From an uncultured Lentisphaerota bacterium (GTDB lineage: Bacteria; Verrucomicrobiota; Kiritimatiellia; RFP12; UBA1067): 64,000 nt of DNA. Positions 33,978 through 42,348 of the stretch are shown here, piece after piece. The notes below the pieces were generated by a model, which was not told the origin of the DNA, made no database searches, and saw only the letters and a list, made by a program, of their open reading frames with translations. The DNA lies in NCBI GenBank assembly GCA_946413265.1, contig CAMKJU010000010.1, forward strand, positions 1 through 64,000, given 5' to 3'. How positions within the stretch are numbered: position 1 is the stretch's first letter; the number at the start of each line of letters is the position of its first letter. The position numbers and the translations under genes are program-made.

Positions 33978-35003
33978 TCATTTCACATAGTCAATGGGTT
34001 CTGGGACAAAAGGCTCAGCCCCGGAACCACGGCGGCGAGAATAATAGGGATTTTCCTTCCCCTCATTGGTGCCTTCGCTGTTTCCACCAACGGCGCTACT
34101 GCTGCCAATCGCACCACGAGGAACGCGGTCAAGGCGAGTATCAGGGAATCCATCGACCGAAACGGGCGAACCAGAGACGCCCATGGTTGTAAAGGCACCG
34201 CCACCCATTCCCGCGGCAGAACCAGAAGCTGATCCGGCACCAGGAGCCTGGAGATCGGCAAGCAATGACTCCATAAGCGCACTCGGATCGGAGGACATTT
34301 GCAGGACAATGGCGTGGTCAGGCTCATCCCCGGCATTCGCCGCAGCGAGCATGTTATCGTAAGAAGCCTCCGTACCACCAGCGCCAGTCGCCTCGGAAAT
34401 CCAACCAGCGGCGGACTCCTTCGCCTGCGGATCGGTCATCTGCGACACATACGTGTTCACAAGGCCCTCTGGCGACCCCTCAGAAGCGCGCACGAACATT
34501 AGAGCCGCAAAAGTCTGGCGCACGCCGGCATTCTCAGCCGATTCGCACCGCTTGTTCACGACGGCCAGCGCGTTGGTAGAGAGCTCCACGAACTGCTTGT
34601 CGTTGACGGGCTTCTCGGGATTAGCCTTGCGGCTGAACAGCTCAGTGGCAAAGCGCTCGTTGATGTCCGTGAGATATTCCACCGGCACCGTGGCGTATAC
34701 CTCAGCCAACACGGCCGACTTGTCCGTTGCGCCAGACACCGCCGCCTTGTTGGCCGCATAGAAGTCCGCCGCCTTTGCCTCAGACGAACCCGGCTTCTTT
34801 GCAATGGCCGCGTTGACCTTCGCAACGAAGTCGGCTTGATCGGCAGCCGGCACCTGCGCGATGACAGATTTCATCGCTGCCGGGTTGTTGGCGCAGTCGC
34901 CGACCTTGGCCTGCCATTCGGCCTTGCTGAGCTCAGCCGTCGCTACAAACGGCAGCACGCACACCGCGAGCACGCACGTCTCCATCATCTTTTTCAACTT
35001 CAT
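33978..35003 (-). CDS. Secreted protein of unknown function in the exopolysaccharide cluster
   Basis: 341 residues. Signal peptide MKLKKMMETCVLAVCVLPFVATA. The body (~25-245) is helical, Ala-rich and resembles a stack of short helices; the last ~100 residues are Gly/Ser-rich, disordered, with PYYSRRRGSGAEPF near the end. No family recognised. AAAGGAGAAGC precedes the ATG. Its position between the Wza-like lipoprotein and the barrel suggests a periplasmic accessory to export. Confidence 0.7.
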   Translation of the reverse strand: MKLKKMMETCVLAVCVLPFVATAELSKAEWQAKVGDCANNPAAMKSVIAQVPAADQADFVAKVNAAIAKKPGSSEAKAADFYAANKAAVSGATDKSAVLAEVYATVPVEYLTDINERFATELFSRKANPEKPVNDKQFVELSTNALAVVNKRCESAENAGVRQTFAALMFVRASEGSPEGLVNTYVSQMTDPQAKESAAGWISEATGAGGTEASYDNMLAAANAGDEPDHAIVLQMSSDPSALMESLLADLQAPGAGSASGSAAGMGGGAFTTMGVSGSPVSVDGFPDTRLDRVPRGAIGSSSAVGGNSEGTNEGKENPYYSRRRGSGAEPFVPEPIDYVK

Positions 35004-35035
35004 TTTGCTTCTCCTTTGATTGGATCGTTAAGTTA

Positions 35036-35710
35036 TCACCAGTAAGACATAGGCACCCAGACAACATCCCCCGCCTTGAGGAGCATGTCCTTGTCGGGCC
35101 GGCCATCTTCGCCGATTTCAATCAAGTCGACCCTTGTCTTCGTCTGCTTGCCATCCTTGTCGCAACGCGTCACCTGCACGCGTCGCTTGTTTGCAATCGC
35201 ATTCACGCCACCGGCCATCTGCAGCGCCTTAGTGAGGCGCAAGTCCATCGTCGGCGGCACATCCACCGGCCCCGGTCGGCCCACCTCACCCAAAACCGTG
35301 ACCGTCCCGTACGGCGAGACCCCCTGCCCCGGCACGAAGTTAACCGTGACGCTTGGCTTGAGATAGTACTTCTTATAAGCAGATTCGAGCTTCCTCTGCA
35401 ACCCGACCAAGGTCATGTTGTCGCACTTGACCTGACCGATAAGTGCCATCGAGATGTTGCCATCCGCATCCACGAAATACTGCTTGTGCGATGAATTCTC
35501 CGCTCCAACGGCCGTGACGGAAATACTCAAAGCTACCCCAGGACGCACCTTCGGGCCGTCAACATACGTCGCCAAAACATTTGGGTCTACATTACCGTCC
35601 TTGGGATTCAGCAAGCCGTCAATGGTATCAACAATAATACACCCACCCAACCCGACGGACATAAGCCCGCAGGCAAGGATATACGGCAATCTTTTCAATT
35701 TCGTCTTCAT
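35036..35710 (-). CDS. Polysaccharide export lipoprotein (Wza-like)
   Basis: 224 residues. Lipobox LMSVGLGGC gives a Cys at ~24. The polysaccharide-export domain shows VRPGVALSISV, YFVDADGNISMALIGQVK and LQRKLESAYKKYYLKPSVTVNF; a SLBB-like segment begins at VTVLGEVGRPGPVDVPPTM. At 224 residues it is shorter than E. coli Wza (~380) and lacks its C-terminal outer-membrane helix, so the barrel at 32705 may provide the outer-membrane pore. First gene of the cluster. Confidence 0.85.
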   Translation of the reverse strand: MKTKLKRLPYILACGLMSVGLGGCIIVDTIDGLLNPKDGNVDPNVLATYVDGPKVRPGVALSISVTAVGAENSSHKQYFVDADGNISMALIGQVKCDNMTLVGLQRKLESAYKKYYLKPSVTVNFVPGQGVSPYGTVTVLGEVGRPGPVDVPPTMDLRLTKALQMAGGVNAIANKRRVQVTRCDKDGKQTKTRVDLIEIGEDGRPDKDMLLKAGDVVWVPMSYW

Positions 35711-35754
35711 TCTGCTATGACCCGGAGAAGACCCAGTTCTCCGTGAACGCCTTT

Positions 35755-35783
35755 ATCATACGCTTTTTTTTTTCGGAAATCAA
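35755..35783 (-). promoter_or_regulatory. Promoter of the exopolysaccharide cluster
   Basis: Minus strand TTGATT (35778-35783), 17-bp spacer, TATGAT (35755-35760). A classic two-box sigma-70 promoter, unlike the extended -10 type elsewhere. Leader ~38 nt. Confidence 0.6.
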
Positions 35784-35785
35784 CT

Positions 35786-35829
35786 GGAAAAATCGGAACG
35801 GCGAAAAAAAATCCGCCGCCCGATTTTCC
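35786..35829 (-). terminator. Terminator after rplI
   Basis: GGAAAATCGG and CCGATTTTTCC arms form a hairpin around an inner GGCG/CGCC stem with a T-rich loop, directly after the rplI stop. The A/T-rich arms make it usable on both strands. Confidence 0.6.
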
Positions 35830-35840
35830 ATGCCGCAAGG

Positions 35841-36302
35841 TCACGCCTGCGCAGCTTCCTCTACGATCTTCACCGAGAACGGAGCCTTCACGCCCTCGCC
35901 GAGGTCCAGCGTTGCCTTGTACTCACCCACTTCCCTGAGATGGTCAGGGAGGTCCAGCTGCGAGCGCTCGAGCTTAACGCCGCGGTCTGCTTCGATCGCC
36001 GCGAGGAGGTCTGTGGCGCTCACGCTGCCATAGAGCTTCGTGCCGTCCACCGTGCGGGCGTTGACCGTTACGGTCAAGCCGGCAAGCTTGTCCGCCACCG
36101 CCTGCGCCGCCTTCTTCGCCTCGGCACGCGCCTTCGCGCGCGCCTCCTCGAGTTTGGCGAGCTTGCGCTTTGCGGCTTCGGTCACAGGCGCCGCGAGACC
36201 CTGGGGGATTAGCATGTTGCGTGCGTAACCCGGAGCGACCTTGACAATCGCGCCAGCCTTGCCGAGTTTCTTGACATCGGACATCAGCATCACTTCAACC
36301 AT
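35841..36302 (-). CDS. rplI: 50S ribosomal protein L9 (bL9)
   Basis: 153 residues. N-terminal VMLMSDVKKLGKAGAIVKVA and GYARNMLIPQGLA are the bL9 signature (D-V-x-x-L-G-x-x-G-x-x-V-x-V-x-x-G-Y-x-R-N-x-L-x-P). A long linker helix leads to the C-terminal domain. Last gene of the rplY-rpsF-ssb-rpsR-rplI unit. Confidence 0.96.
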   Translation of the reverse strand: MVEVMLMSDVKKLGKAGAIVKVAPGYARNMLIPQGLAAPVTEAAKRKLAKLEEARAKARAEAKKAAQAVADKLAGLTVTVNARTVDGTKLYGSVSATDLLAAIEADRGVKLERSQLDLPDHLREVGEYKATLDLGEGVKAPFSVKIVEEAAQA

Positions 36303-36318
36303 GGTAGGCGCTCCTTTC

Positions 36319-36561
36319 TTAGGCCATCAGGCCCATGTTGCGCGCGCGGCGCACGCCCTTCTTGATCTGGCGCTGCTGCATCGCGGTGACACCCGTCACG
36401 CGGGCGGGGATGATCTTGCCGTATTCGGTCACGTAACGCTTGAGGACCTCGATGTCGTTGAGGTCGATCTTGTCGTTCGCAGGAATGGCGGGACGGCGGC
36501 GGGAAGTGAACTCCCCGCGGTCTTCGCGGTCGCCGCGCTCGTGTTTTTTCTGGTAGGCCAT
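36319..36561 (-). CDS. rpsR: 30S ribosomal protein S18 (bS18)
   Basis: 80 residues. DLNDIEVLKRYVTEYGKIIP and ARVTGVTAMQQRQIKKGVRR are the conserved core. It pairs with S6, encoded by rpsF two genes upstream. N-terminus is charged and lacks cysteines. Confidence 0.96.
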   Translation of the reverse strand: MAYQKKHERGDREDRGEFTSRRRPAIPANDKIDLNDIEVLKRYVTEYGKIIPARVTGVTAMQQRQIKKGVRRARNMGLMA

Positions 36562-36600
36562 TGTTTCTGTTCCTTCAATTGATTGTTTGCCGAGGTGGAA

Positions 36601-37050
36601 TTAGTAGGGCATCGATCCGTCGTCGTCATAGCCATCCATGTCGCCCGCCTGCGGTACGACCGGAGGCTGCTGGACGTTCGGCACGATCGGCTCGCCCGTG
36701 AGCCGGCTCTGGTTCGGAGCCGGCAGGGGCATGAACTTCACGGTCATCGCGCGGATCTTCAGCTTCTGGTGCTTCTGCCCGTCCCTTTCCCAGGAATCCA
36801 TCTGGAGACGCCCCTCCACGAGGACCGAACGGCCCTTGCGGAGATACTGGCCGCACAGCTCGGCAAGCTTCTCCCACGCGTCGACTTCGACGAACGTGGG
36901 GATGTCCACCATGTTCCCGTTGCGGTCCCTGCGACGCTCGTTGAGCGCCAAGGCGAAGCGACACACCTTGACGGCGTTGGCGCCCACCTGGCGGACTTCG
37001 GGGTCACGCGTCAGGTTCCCCATCACGATCACTTTGTTGAAAGACGGCAT
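36601..37050 (-). CDS. ssb: Single-stranded DNA-binding protein
   Basis: 149 residues. OB-fold begins NKVIVMGNLTRDPEVRQVG and includes FVEVDAWEKLAELCGQYLRKG and VLVEGRLQMDSW. The tail ends DGYDDDGSMPY: acidic but lacking the usual terminal D-D-x-P-F, with MPY instead, so partner docking may use a variant tip. Conserved position between rpsF and rpsR. Confidence 0.95.
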   Translation of the reverse strand: MPSFNKVIVMGNLTRDPEVRQVGANAVKVCRFALALNERRRDRNGNMVDIPTFVEVDAWEKLAELCGQYLRKGRSVLVEGRLQMDSWERDGQKHQKLKIRAMTVKFMPLPAPNQSRLTGEPIVPNVQQPPVVPQAGDMDGYDDDGSMPY

Positions 37051-37068
37051 CGTTCCACCTCGTCTTAG

Positions 37069-37458
37069 TTACTCGGCCGCAGCGGTCTCCGCCGCCTCGG
37101 CTTCCTTTTGGGCTCTCTCCGCCTCACGCTGCGCAGCGACCTCGCGCTGCTTGGCGAGCAACGCCTCGCGGCGGTCGTCGACGGCGAGGATCTGCACGCG
37201 GAAGACCTCTTCCACGAGACGATAGCGGTTCACGAGCTCGCGCACGTTCGCGGGATCGAGTTCGAAGCGCACCTGCACGTACACGCCGCTCTCGCGCTTG
37301 CGCATCGGACGTGCAAACGCGCGTTTGCCCAAAACCTCCTGCGAGAGGATGTTGCCGCCCAGACGCGTCACCTCGGCGACCGCCTTCGCGATCTGGCCCT
37401 CGAGCACGTCGTCCTTCGCCTGGCCTGCGAAGATGTAGAGACCATCGTACTTCTTCAT
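37069..37458 (-). CDS. rpsF: 30S ribosomal protein S6 (bS6)
   Basis: 129 residues. MKKYDGLYIFAGQAKDD start, then GKRAFARPMRKRESGVYVQV and a C-terminal helix extension rich in Glu/Ala. Extended compared with the ~100-residue core, as in many PVC members. Confidence 0.95.
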   Translation of the reverse strand: MKKYDGLYIFAGQAKDDVLEGQIAKAVAEVTRLGGNILSQEVLGKRAFARPMRKRESGVYVQVRFELDPANVRELVNRYRLVEEVFRVQILAVDDRREALLAKQREVAAQREAERAQKEAEAAETAAAE

Positions 37459-37478
37459 AATGTCGGTTCCTTCCCAGA

Positions 37479-38144
37479 TTACTTCTTCTCTTCCTTCTTG
37501 CCACCAGCGGCTTCTTCCTTGCCCTTCTTGATGACTTCAGGGTTCGCCTCCGCCGCAGGCGCGCCAGGCGCCGCCGCATCCGCGCCCTCCGGCGCCTTCA
37601 CCACCGCCACGGCGTACTCGCCGCGCGTCACCAGGGAGAACTTGTCACCAAGCTGGAGATCCTTCACGAACAGCGTCTGGTCAAGCCCGAGGCTCGAGAC
37701 GTCAACGGTGAATTTCTCCGCAATGTCCTCAGGCAGGCATTCCACCTCGACCGAGCGCAGCACCTGCTCCAGCACGCCGCCGCCGAGCTTAACGCCCACG
37801 GCCTCTCCCGTAAGGGAGATCGGCACGACCACGCGCACCTTCTGCGTCAGCGACACCTCGCTGAAGTCCACGTGGATGGGCGTGCCCTTCACCACGTCGT
37901 TCTGCATTTCGCGCATGAGCGCCGGCATTTCCTTGCCGCCCATGTCCAGGGTGACGAGAAGCTGCTTGCTCGCATGGCCGCGAAGCCCAAGCAGGAGCTC
38001 GTGTTCGTCGAGCTTCACCAGCAGCGTACCGCCCTTGTTCATTCGCATCACCGCAGCGGGGATCTTGCCCGCCCGGCGAAGGCGGCGGACAGCTGCGGAC
38101 CCTTGTTCCACGCGCTCCTCCGCCTTGATCTTGATCTTGTCCAT
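37479..38144 (-). CDS. rplY: 50S ribosomal protein L25, general stress type (bL25/Ctc)
   Basis: 221 residues, the long CTC form with a C-terminal TL5-like domain. Motifs: VRRLRRAGKIPAAVMRMNKG at the start, HVDFSEVSLTQKVRVVVPI, and GGVLEQVLRSVEVECLPEDI. The tail is Lys/Glu/Gly-rich. Binds 5S rRNA. Usually next to pth; that gene is not here. First gene of the ribosomal unit, behind the promoter at 38242. Confidence 0.93.
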   Translation of the reverse strand: MDKIKIKAEERVEQGSAAVRRLRRAGKIPAAVMRMNKGGTLLVKLDEHELLLGLRGHASKQLLVTLDMGGKEMPALMREMQNDVVKGTPIHVDFSEVSLTQKVRVVVPISLTGEAVGVKLGGGVLEQVLRSVEVECLPEDIAEKFTVDVSSLGLDQTLFVKDLQLGDKFSLVTRGEYAVAVVKAPEGADAAAPGAPAAEANPEVIKKGKEEAAGGKKEEKK

Positions 38145-38241
38145 TGTCGTTCCTTAAGCGACTCCGCCTGCTCTCGCGCCTCCACGAAACCGAGCCACTG
38201 CGGCCCGTCCGCGGCGCTACCCTCGGCGGTTTGACGGATAA

Positions 38242-38250
38242 GTATATCAA
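38242..38250 (-). promoter_or_regulatory. Extended -10 promoter of the rplY-rplI unit
   Basis: TGA-TATACT on the minus strand; leader of ~90 nt to rplY. Confidence 0.6.
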
Positions 38251-38311
38251 AAACGGCGGGGGAGGTCAATACGGGCAAGGAACCGAATTCGAACCGCATC
38301 AGACGAAATTA

Positions 38312-38320
38312 TGCTATACT
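38312..38320 (+). promoter_or_regulatory. Extended -10 promoter of the inositol-phosphatase family gene
   Basis: TGC-TATACT, six bases, then ATG at 38327: start codon at predicted +1, leaderless. Confidence 0.65.
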
Positions 38321-38326
38321 GTGACC

Positions 38327-39088
38327 ATGCAAACAGAACTCGAATCAATCTGCGAACTCGTCCGCGCCTGCGGCCTGTTCATCAAGGACATAGACCGGGA
38401 CAGCCTGCATGTCGACGCCAAGAGCGGCCGCGCGGACCTCGTCACGCAATACGACAAGCTGGTACAGGAACGCCTACGCACTGGCCTCCTGGAAATCATG
38501 CCCGACGCGCATTTCGTAGGAGAGGAGGGCACGACGCAGACCTTCTCCCCAGTAGGCAAGTTCTTCATCGTGGACCCCATAGACGGCACGACGAACTTCG
38601 TCAAGGGATACAACTTCAGCTGCATCTCCGTTGCCCTCGTCGTCGACAACGCCGCCGAACTCGGCGTCATATACAATCCCTACGCGGACGAGATGTTCTG
38701 GGCACAGCGCGGACAAGGCGCATTCTGCAATGGGAAGCCCCTGCATGTTTCAAGCGAACCGCTCGAGAACGGCATCGTGGTGTTCGGGACCGCCCCCTAT
38801 CACGAGGAGCTCAACGAGAAGACGTTCCAGCTAGCCTACCACTATTTTAAGAAGGCACTGGACATCCGCCGCAGCGGCTCGGCGGCGCTCGACCTATGCA
38901 TGGTCGCCGCCGGGCGCGCGGAACTGTTCTTCGAGCTGTTCCTCTCTCCGTGGGACTTCGCGGCGGGCGCGCTGATCGTCACCGAGGCCGGCGGGCTCGT
39001 CACCGACTGCGACGGACGTTCCCTCGTCTACGACCGCCCCTGCTCAGTCCTCGCCTACAACCAGCGCAGGGCGGTCATCGAACTTTAA
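38327..39088 (+). CDS. Inositol monophosphatase family protein (SuhB-like)
   Basis: 253 residues from ATG 38327; the reading frame is open further upstream, but the promoter lies inside that extension. Metal-site motifs: FVGEEG (E), VDPIDGTTNFVKGY (D-P-I-D-G-T) and SPWDFAAGALIVTEAGG (W-D-x-A-A-G). All metal ligands are present. Family members act on inositol phosphates, fructose-1,6-bisphosphate, or (as SuhB) bind ribosomal antitermination complexes; the divergent ribosomal unit makes the last role conceivable. 3' end overlaps the LRR gene by 14 bp. Confidence 0.9.
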   Translation: MQTELESICELVRACGLFIKDIDRDSLHVDAKSGRADLVTQYDKLVQERLRTGLLEIMPDAHFVGEEGTTQTFSPVGKFFIVDPIDGTTNFVKGYNFSCISVALVVDNAAELGVIYNPYADEMFWAQRGQGAFCNGKPLHVSSEPLENGIVVFGTAPYHEELNEKTFQLAYHYFKKALDIRRSGSAALDLCMVAAGRAELFFELFLSPWDFAAGALIVTEAGGLVTDCDGRSLVYDRPCSVLAYNQRRAVIEL

Positions 39089-42000
39089 GGGACCAAGTGA
39101 TGGCCGGACGCTTGCACGTCGCCTCACCATAGCCGACGCCGTTCACGACCACGCCTCCGACCTTCAAGTTGTACTTCTTGAGTTTCGTGGAAGCTCCCGA
39201 TCCCTCTAGTGCGTAGACCTTGAACGAGCCCTTGAAGGTTCCCTTCTTCGCCGTGTAGGTGAGCTTCATTCCCGAGAGGTTGGTCCTGTCCTTTGTCGTA
39301 TCGACGAGGAGACCCTTGCCGGACGCGGCATCCAGCACGACCGGCGTCTCGCCGACCTTGGGCTTCGCCCACTTCACGCTCGTCGCCTTCGCGAATGTCC
39401 ACCTTGTGCCGGACGAAACGCCCTTCTCGGCATTCGGCAGCAGGGCGTCGAGCACCGTTCCGGGAATCATTGAAAGGTCGCTCGCGTCCACGGACACCGT
39501 CGGCGCGGAATTCCAGTTGCCGCCCACGTTTGCAGTCTGCACGTGCCAGCTGCCGAGCGAACCCGCGAACTGTTCACCGCCGATGGTAACCGTCATCGTC
39601 CCCACCTTCTTGACCTCAAGCGAAACGACCAGAGGCTCGGCGGCTCTCACGGCAGCCACATAGCCCTTTATGGTGTACCTCTTACCGTCCAGGAGCGTCA
39701 CGGCGCCGGACACCTTGCTCGTACTCTTCTTAGCGTTAACTTTTCCGAGTTTTAGTTCAACGATGCCCACTACGTCGCAGCCGTCGTACAACGCCCCGTA
39801 CAGAGCCTTCCCAGCGACGTATGACGACGTGATGGCACCTTCGTTCAGCACTGCATAACATGGTACCGTTCCGGGATCAACTGGATCGGGAGCTGGCAGC
39901 AAATAGTCCTCGACAAACGTGATGCCGTCCACGGGATGTCCCGCCGCGAAAAGCAGCCCCTTGACCCTTTCGGTGTCGCCCGCCTCTACGTGGACCGTCT
40001 GCAAAGGCATGGAGACGCTCATCGCCGTTGCCCAAAACGCCCCCTCCCCGATGTCCGTCACAGACGACGGGATGCACACGGTAGTCAGCTCCGGGCAAGC
40101 ATTGAATGCCATAGGGCCGATTTTTGTCACTCCCGAAGGAATCGTCAGGCTATTGACGGGGGATGTCCAGAAGTAATGCGGAGGAATTCCCGTGTAGTTT
40201 ATAAACGATTCAGGTCCGATGCTCGTCACGCCATCTGGAATCGTCACTTCGGAGGCGGTTCCTATGTACAGTTGCAAAGCCCCGCCGATGACGACGAATC
40301 CGTCCTCGTCCGCCAGCTTGACGCACAGGCTGAACGCGCCGTCCTCCACGCTCGGCATGTTCGCGGGGAACGTCACCTTTTCCAGATCCATGCAATACGC
40401 AAACGCCCCAGTCCCGATGCTCGTCACGCTGTCGGGGAGCGTCACGCTTACAAGCGGAGGAAACCTACCTAAATAGGGATTGGAGGTGTGCGCGGCAAAC
40501 GCCATCGCCCCGATGCGCGTGACGCCCGCAGGAACCGTCACGTCCGCTTCGCCGCCGACGTACTGTTGCAGGACGCCGTTGATGATGACGAACCTGTTCG
40601 CGTCGGACAATGCCATGCAATTGAAGAAAGCCTCATCCTCGACGGTCGTACCGCCAGAAATGTTCGCGGTCGCGAGGGAAGTGCAGTTCTCGAACGCCCG
40701 TGCCTCAATGGTCTTCACGCTCGGCGGAATCGTCACGCTCTTCAAACTACCGCAATATCCGAACGCGCTTTCACCAATGGTCTCCACGCCATCCTCAATC
40801 GTCACGTTCGTCAAGTTGTCGCAACCAGCGAACGCCGAGTCCGCGATGCGCTTCACGCCGCCCGGAATCGTCACGCTTGTCAAGTCGTCGCAACCATCGA
40901 ACGCCATGTACCCGATGCTCGTCACAGTCGCCGGAATCGTCACGCTAGTCAAGCTCCCGCAACTTTCAAACGCCCTTTCCCCGATGTCCGTCACGCCGGA
41001 CGGCGGCATCGTGACTTTTGTCAACAACTCGCAACGTTGGAACGCGCGCTCGCCGATGCTTGTCACCGAAGCGGGAATCGTCACACTTGTTATCTTATTG
41101 CAGTCCCTGAACGCTTCGTTTCCGATCCTCGTCACGGGACAGCCGCCAAGTGTGTCGGGGATCACCAGCGCGCCGATCGTGTCTGAGACTATGGCCGGAC
41201 GATAATGGGCCTCGCCATCGGAAGTATAATACTCATCGCAAATCTCGGCCTTGCCATCGACGATGCGGAATTTCCATGCGACGCCGTTCGCGTACTGCTG
41301 CACGATGCTGGGCCGCTCAATCGTCCGCACTAGATACCACACGTTTTTCACTTCCGTTTTATCCGTTGCGCCATCGGCCAGGGTGACGGTGACGTCGCCG
41401 CAGGTGCCACCACCGCCCGCGCCGATTGGAGCTGGATCGTTCTTGCTGCCGGCTTGAGCGACGACGAGCGTGACGCCATCCTCGATTGTGATGTTGCCGC
41501 ATCCAGCCGAGCCTCCGCCGCCGATGCCAGCCCCGTCAAATCCGCCCATCGCACAGACGACACCGCCCTTGATGGTAATGTCACCACAGGACGCGCCGTA
41601 GGACACGCCGCCGGCGCCGCCTATGCCGGCGGCCTGCTTTCCAGTGGCAAAGATGATCCCGCTCTCGATGACAATATTACCGCACGGAAGATCGAAGCCC
41701 GCGCCAATGCCTGCCGCATTGTTGTGGCCAGGCGCCGTGAGCGTGCCGCCGCCGAGCGCCGCATAGCCGGGGATGTTGACGGCCTGGCGGATCGTGAGCG
41801 TCTTGCCTTCGGGTACGAAGATGCTCGGATAGTTCTGCTGAAAGCCTTTGACGTAGTTCGTGCCGTCAATGCGTATTTGCGCATTGCCTTCGCACGTGAG
41901 GCCCGCCCATTTGTAGCTGTCGCTACTCGCGCCGTTGATGGTGGCGTTGCGCAGCGTAACGAGCGCGTTGTTGGCTATGGACAGCTTGACGTTTTTGCCG

Positions 42001-42140
42001 AGCGTGCCGGTGATGACGTCATGGTTGTTTAGTATCGTGTCGGCGGTCACGGTCGAGAGATCGATCGTCGCCGCAAATGCACCCGACGTGAGGCCAACGG
42101 CCGTCACAAGGATGATGTTGCCGAAGATTTTCCTTGTCAT
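39075..42140 (-). CDS. Secreted BspA-type leucine-rich-repeat protein A
   Basis: 1021 residues. ATG 42140 is chosen because AAGGAG lies 6 nt upstream (it abuts the ATG at 42146). Signal peptide IFGNIILVTAVGLTSGAFAA. Residues ~25-280 are a Gly-rich beta-helix-like region with repeated GNI-x-I-x-x-G steps. About 18 LRR_5 repeats of the SVTIPxxVTSIGxxAFxxC form follow (~310-740). The last ~230 residues form a module shared with the two other LRR proteins, ending ATCKRPAITWSLKVR. Likely exported and surface or outer-membrane associated; ligand unknown. Confidence 0.88.
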   Translation of the reverse strand: MTRKIFGNIILVTAVGLTSGAFAATIDLSTVTADTILNNHDVITGTLGKNVKLSIANNALVTLRNATINGASSDSYKWAGLTCEGNAQIRIDGTNYVKGFQQNYPSIFVPEGKTLTIRQAVNIPGYAALGGGTLTAPGHNNAAGIGAGFDLPCGNIVIESGIIFATGKQAAGIGGAGGVSYGASCGDITIKGGVVCAMGGFDGAGIGGGGSAGCGNITIEDGVTLVVAQAGSKNDPAPIGAGGGGTCGDVTVTLADGATDKTEVKNVWYLVRTIERPSIVQQYANGVAWKFRIVDGKAEICDEYYTSDGEAHYRPAIVSDTIGALVIPDTLGGCPVTRIGNEAFRDCNKITSVTIPASVTSIGERAFQRCELLTKVTMPPSGVTDIGERAFESCGSLTSVTIPATVTSIGYMAFDGCDDLTSVTIPGGVKRIADSAFAGCDNLTNVTIEDGVETIGESAFGYCGSLKSVTIPPSVKTIEARAFENCTSLATANISGGTTVEDEAFFNCMALSDANRFVIINGVLQQYVGGEADVTVPAGVTRIGAMAFAAHTSNPYLGRFPPLVSVTLPDSVTSIGTGAFAYCMDLEKVTFPANMPSVEDGAFSLCVKLADEDGFVVIGGALQLYIGTASEVTIPDGVTSIGPESFINYTGIPPHYFWTSPVNSLTIPSGVTKIGPMAFNACPELTTVCIPSSVTDIGEGAFWATAMSVSMPLQTVHVEAGDTERVKGLLFAAGHPVDGITFVEDYLLPAPDPVDPGTVPCYAVLNEGAITSSYVAGKALYGALYDGCDVVGIVELKLGKVNAKKSTSKVSGAVTLLDGKRYTIKGYVAAVRAAEPLVVSLEVKKVGTMTVTIGGEQFAGSLGSWHVQTANVGGNWNSAPTVSVDASDLSMIPGTVLDALLPNAEKGVSSGTRWTFAKATSVKWAKPKVGETPVVLDAASGKGLLVDTTKDRTNLSGMKLTYTAKKGTFKGSFKVYALEGSGASTKLKKYNLKVGGVVVNGVGYGEATCKRPAITWSLKVR

Positions 42141-42261
42141 CCCCATCTCCTTAATCGAGGTAATTCATAAGCCCCTCTTTCGTGGCAGTTACGGATCAAG
42201 CCACCCAGCCTGAAATAAGCCGCATAACTGCAAAAACACAATCAAGGCGTCAACGACAATA

Positions 42262-42270
42262 AGTGTAGCA
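42262..42270 (-). promoter_or_regulatory. Extended -10 promoter of LRR protein A
   Basis: TGC-TACACT on the minus strand, leader ~115 nt. It abuts the terminator of the upstream LRR gene. Confidence 0.5.
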
Positions 42271-42296
42271 AAAATCCCCCCGCAGACGCAAGCGGG
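42270..42296 (-). terminator. Terminator after LRR protein B
   Basis: CCCGC-TTGCGTCT-GCGGG stem followed by GGGATTTTTG on the minus strand, 50-80 bp past the stop at 42349. Confidence 0.6.
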
Positions 42297-42348
42297 AAAT
42301 GTAAAATTCGAGGGGAGGCAAATTGAATCTGGGGGTTATGAATTGCCT

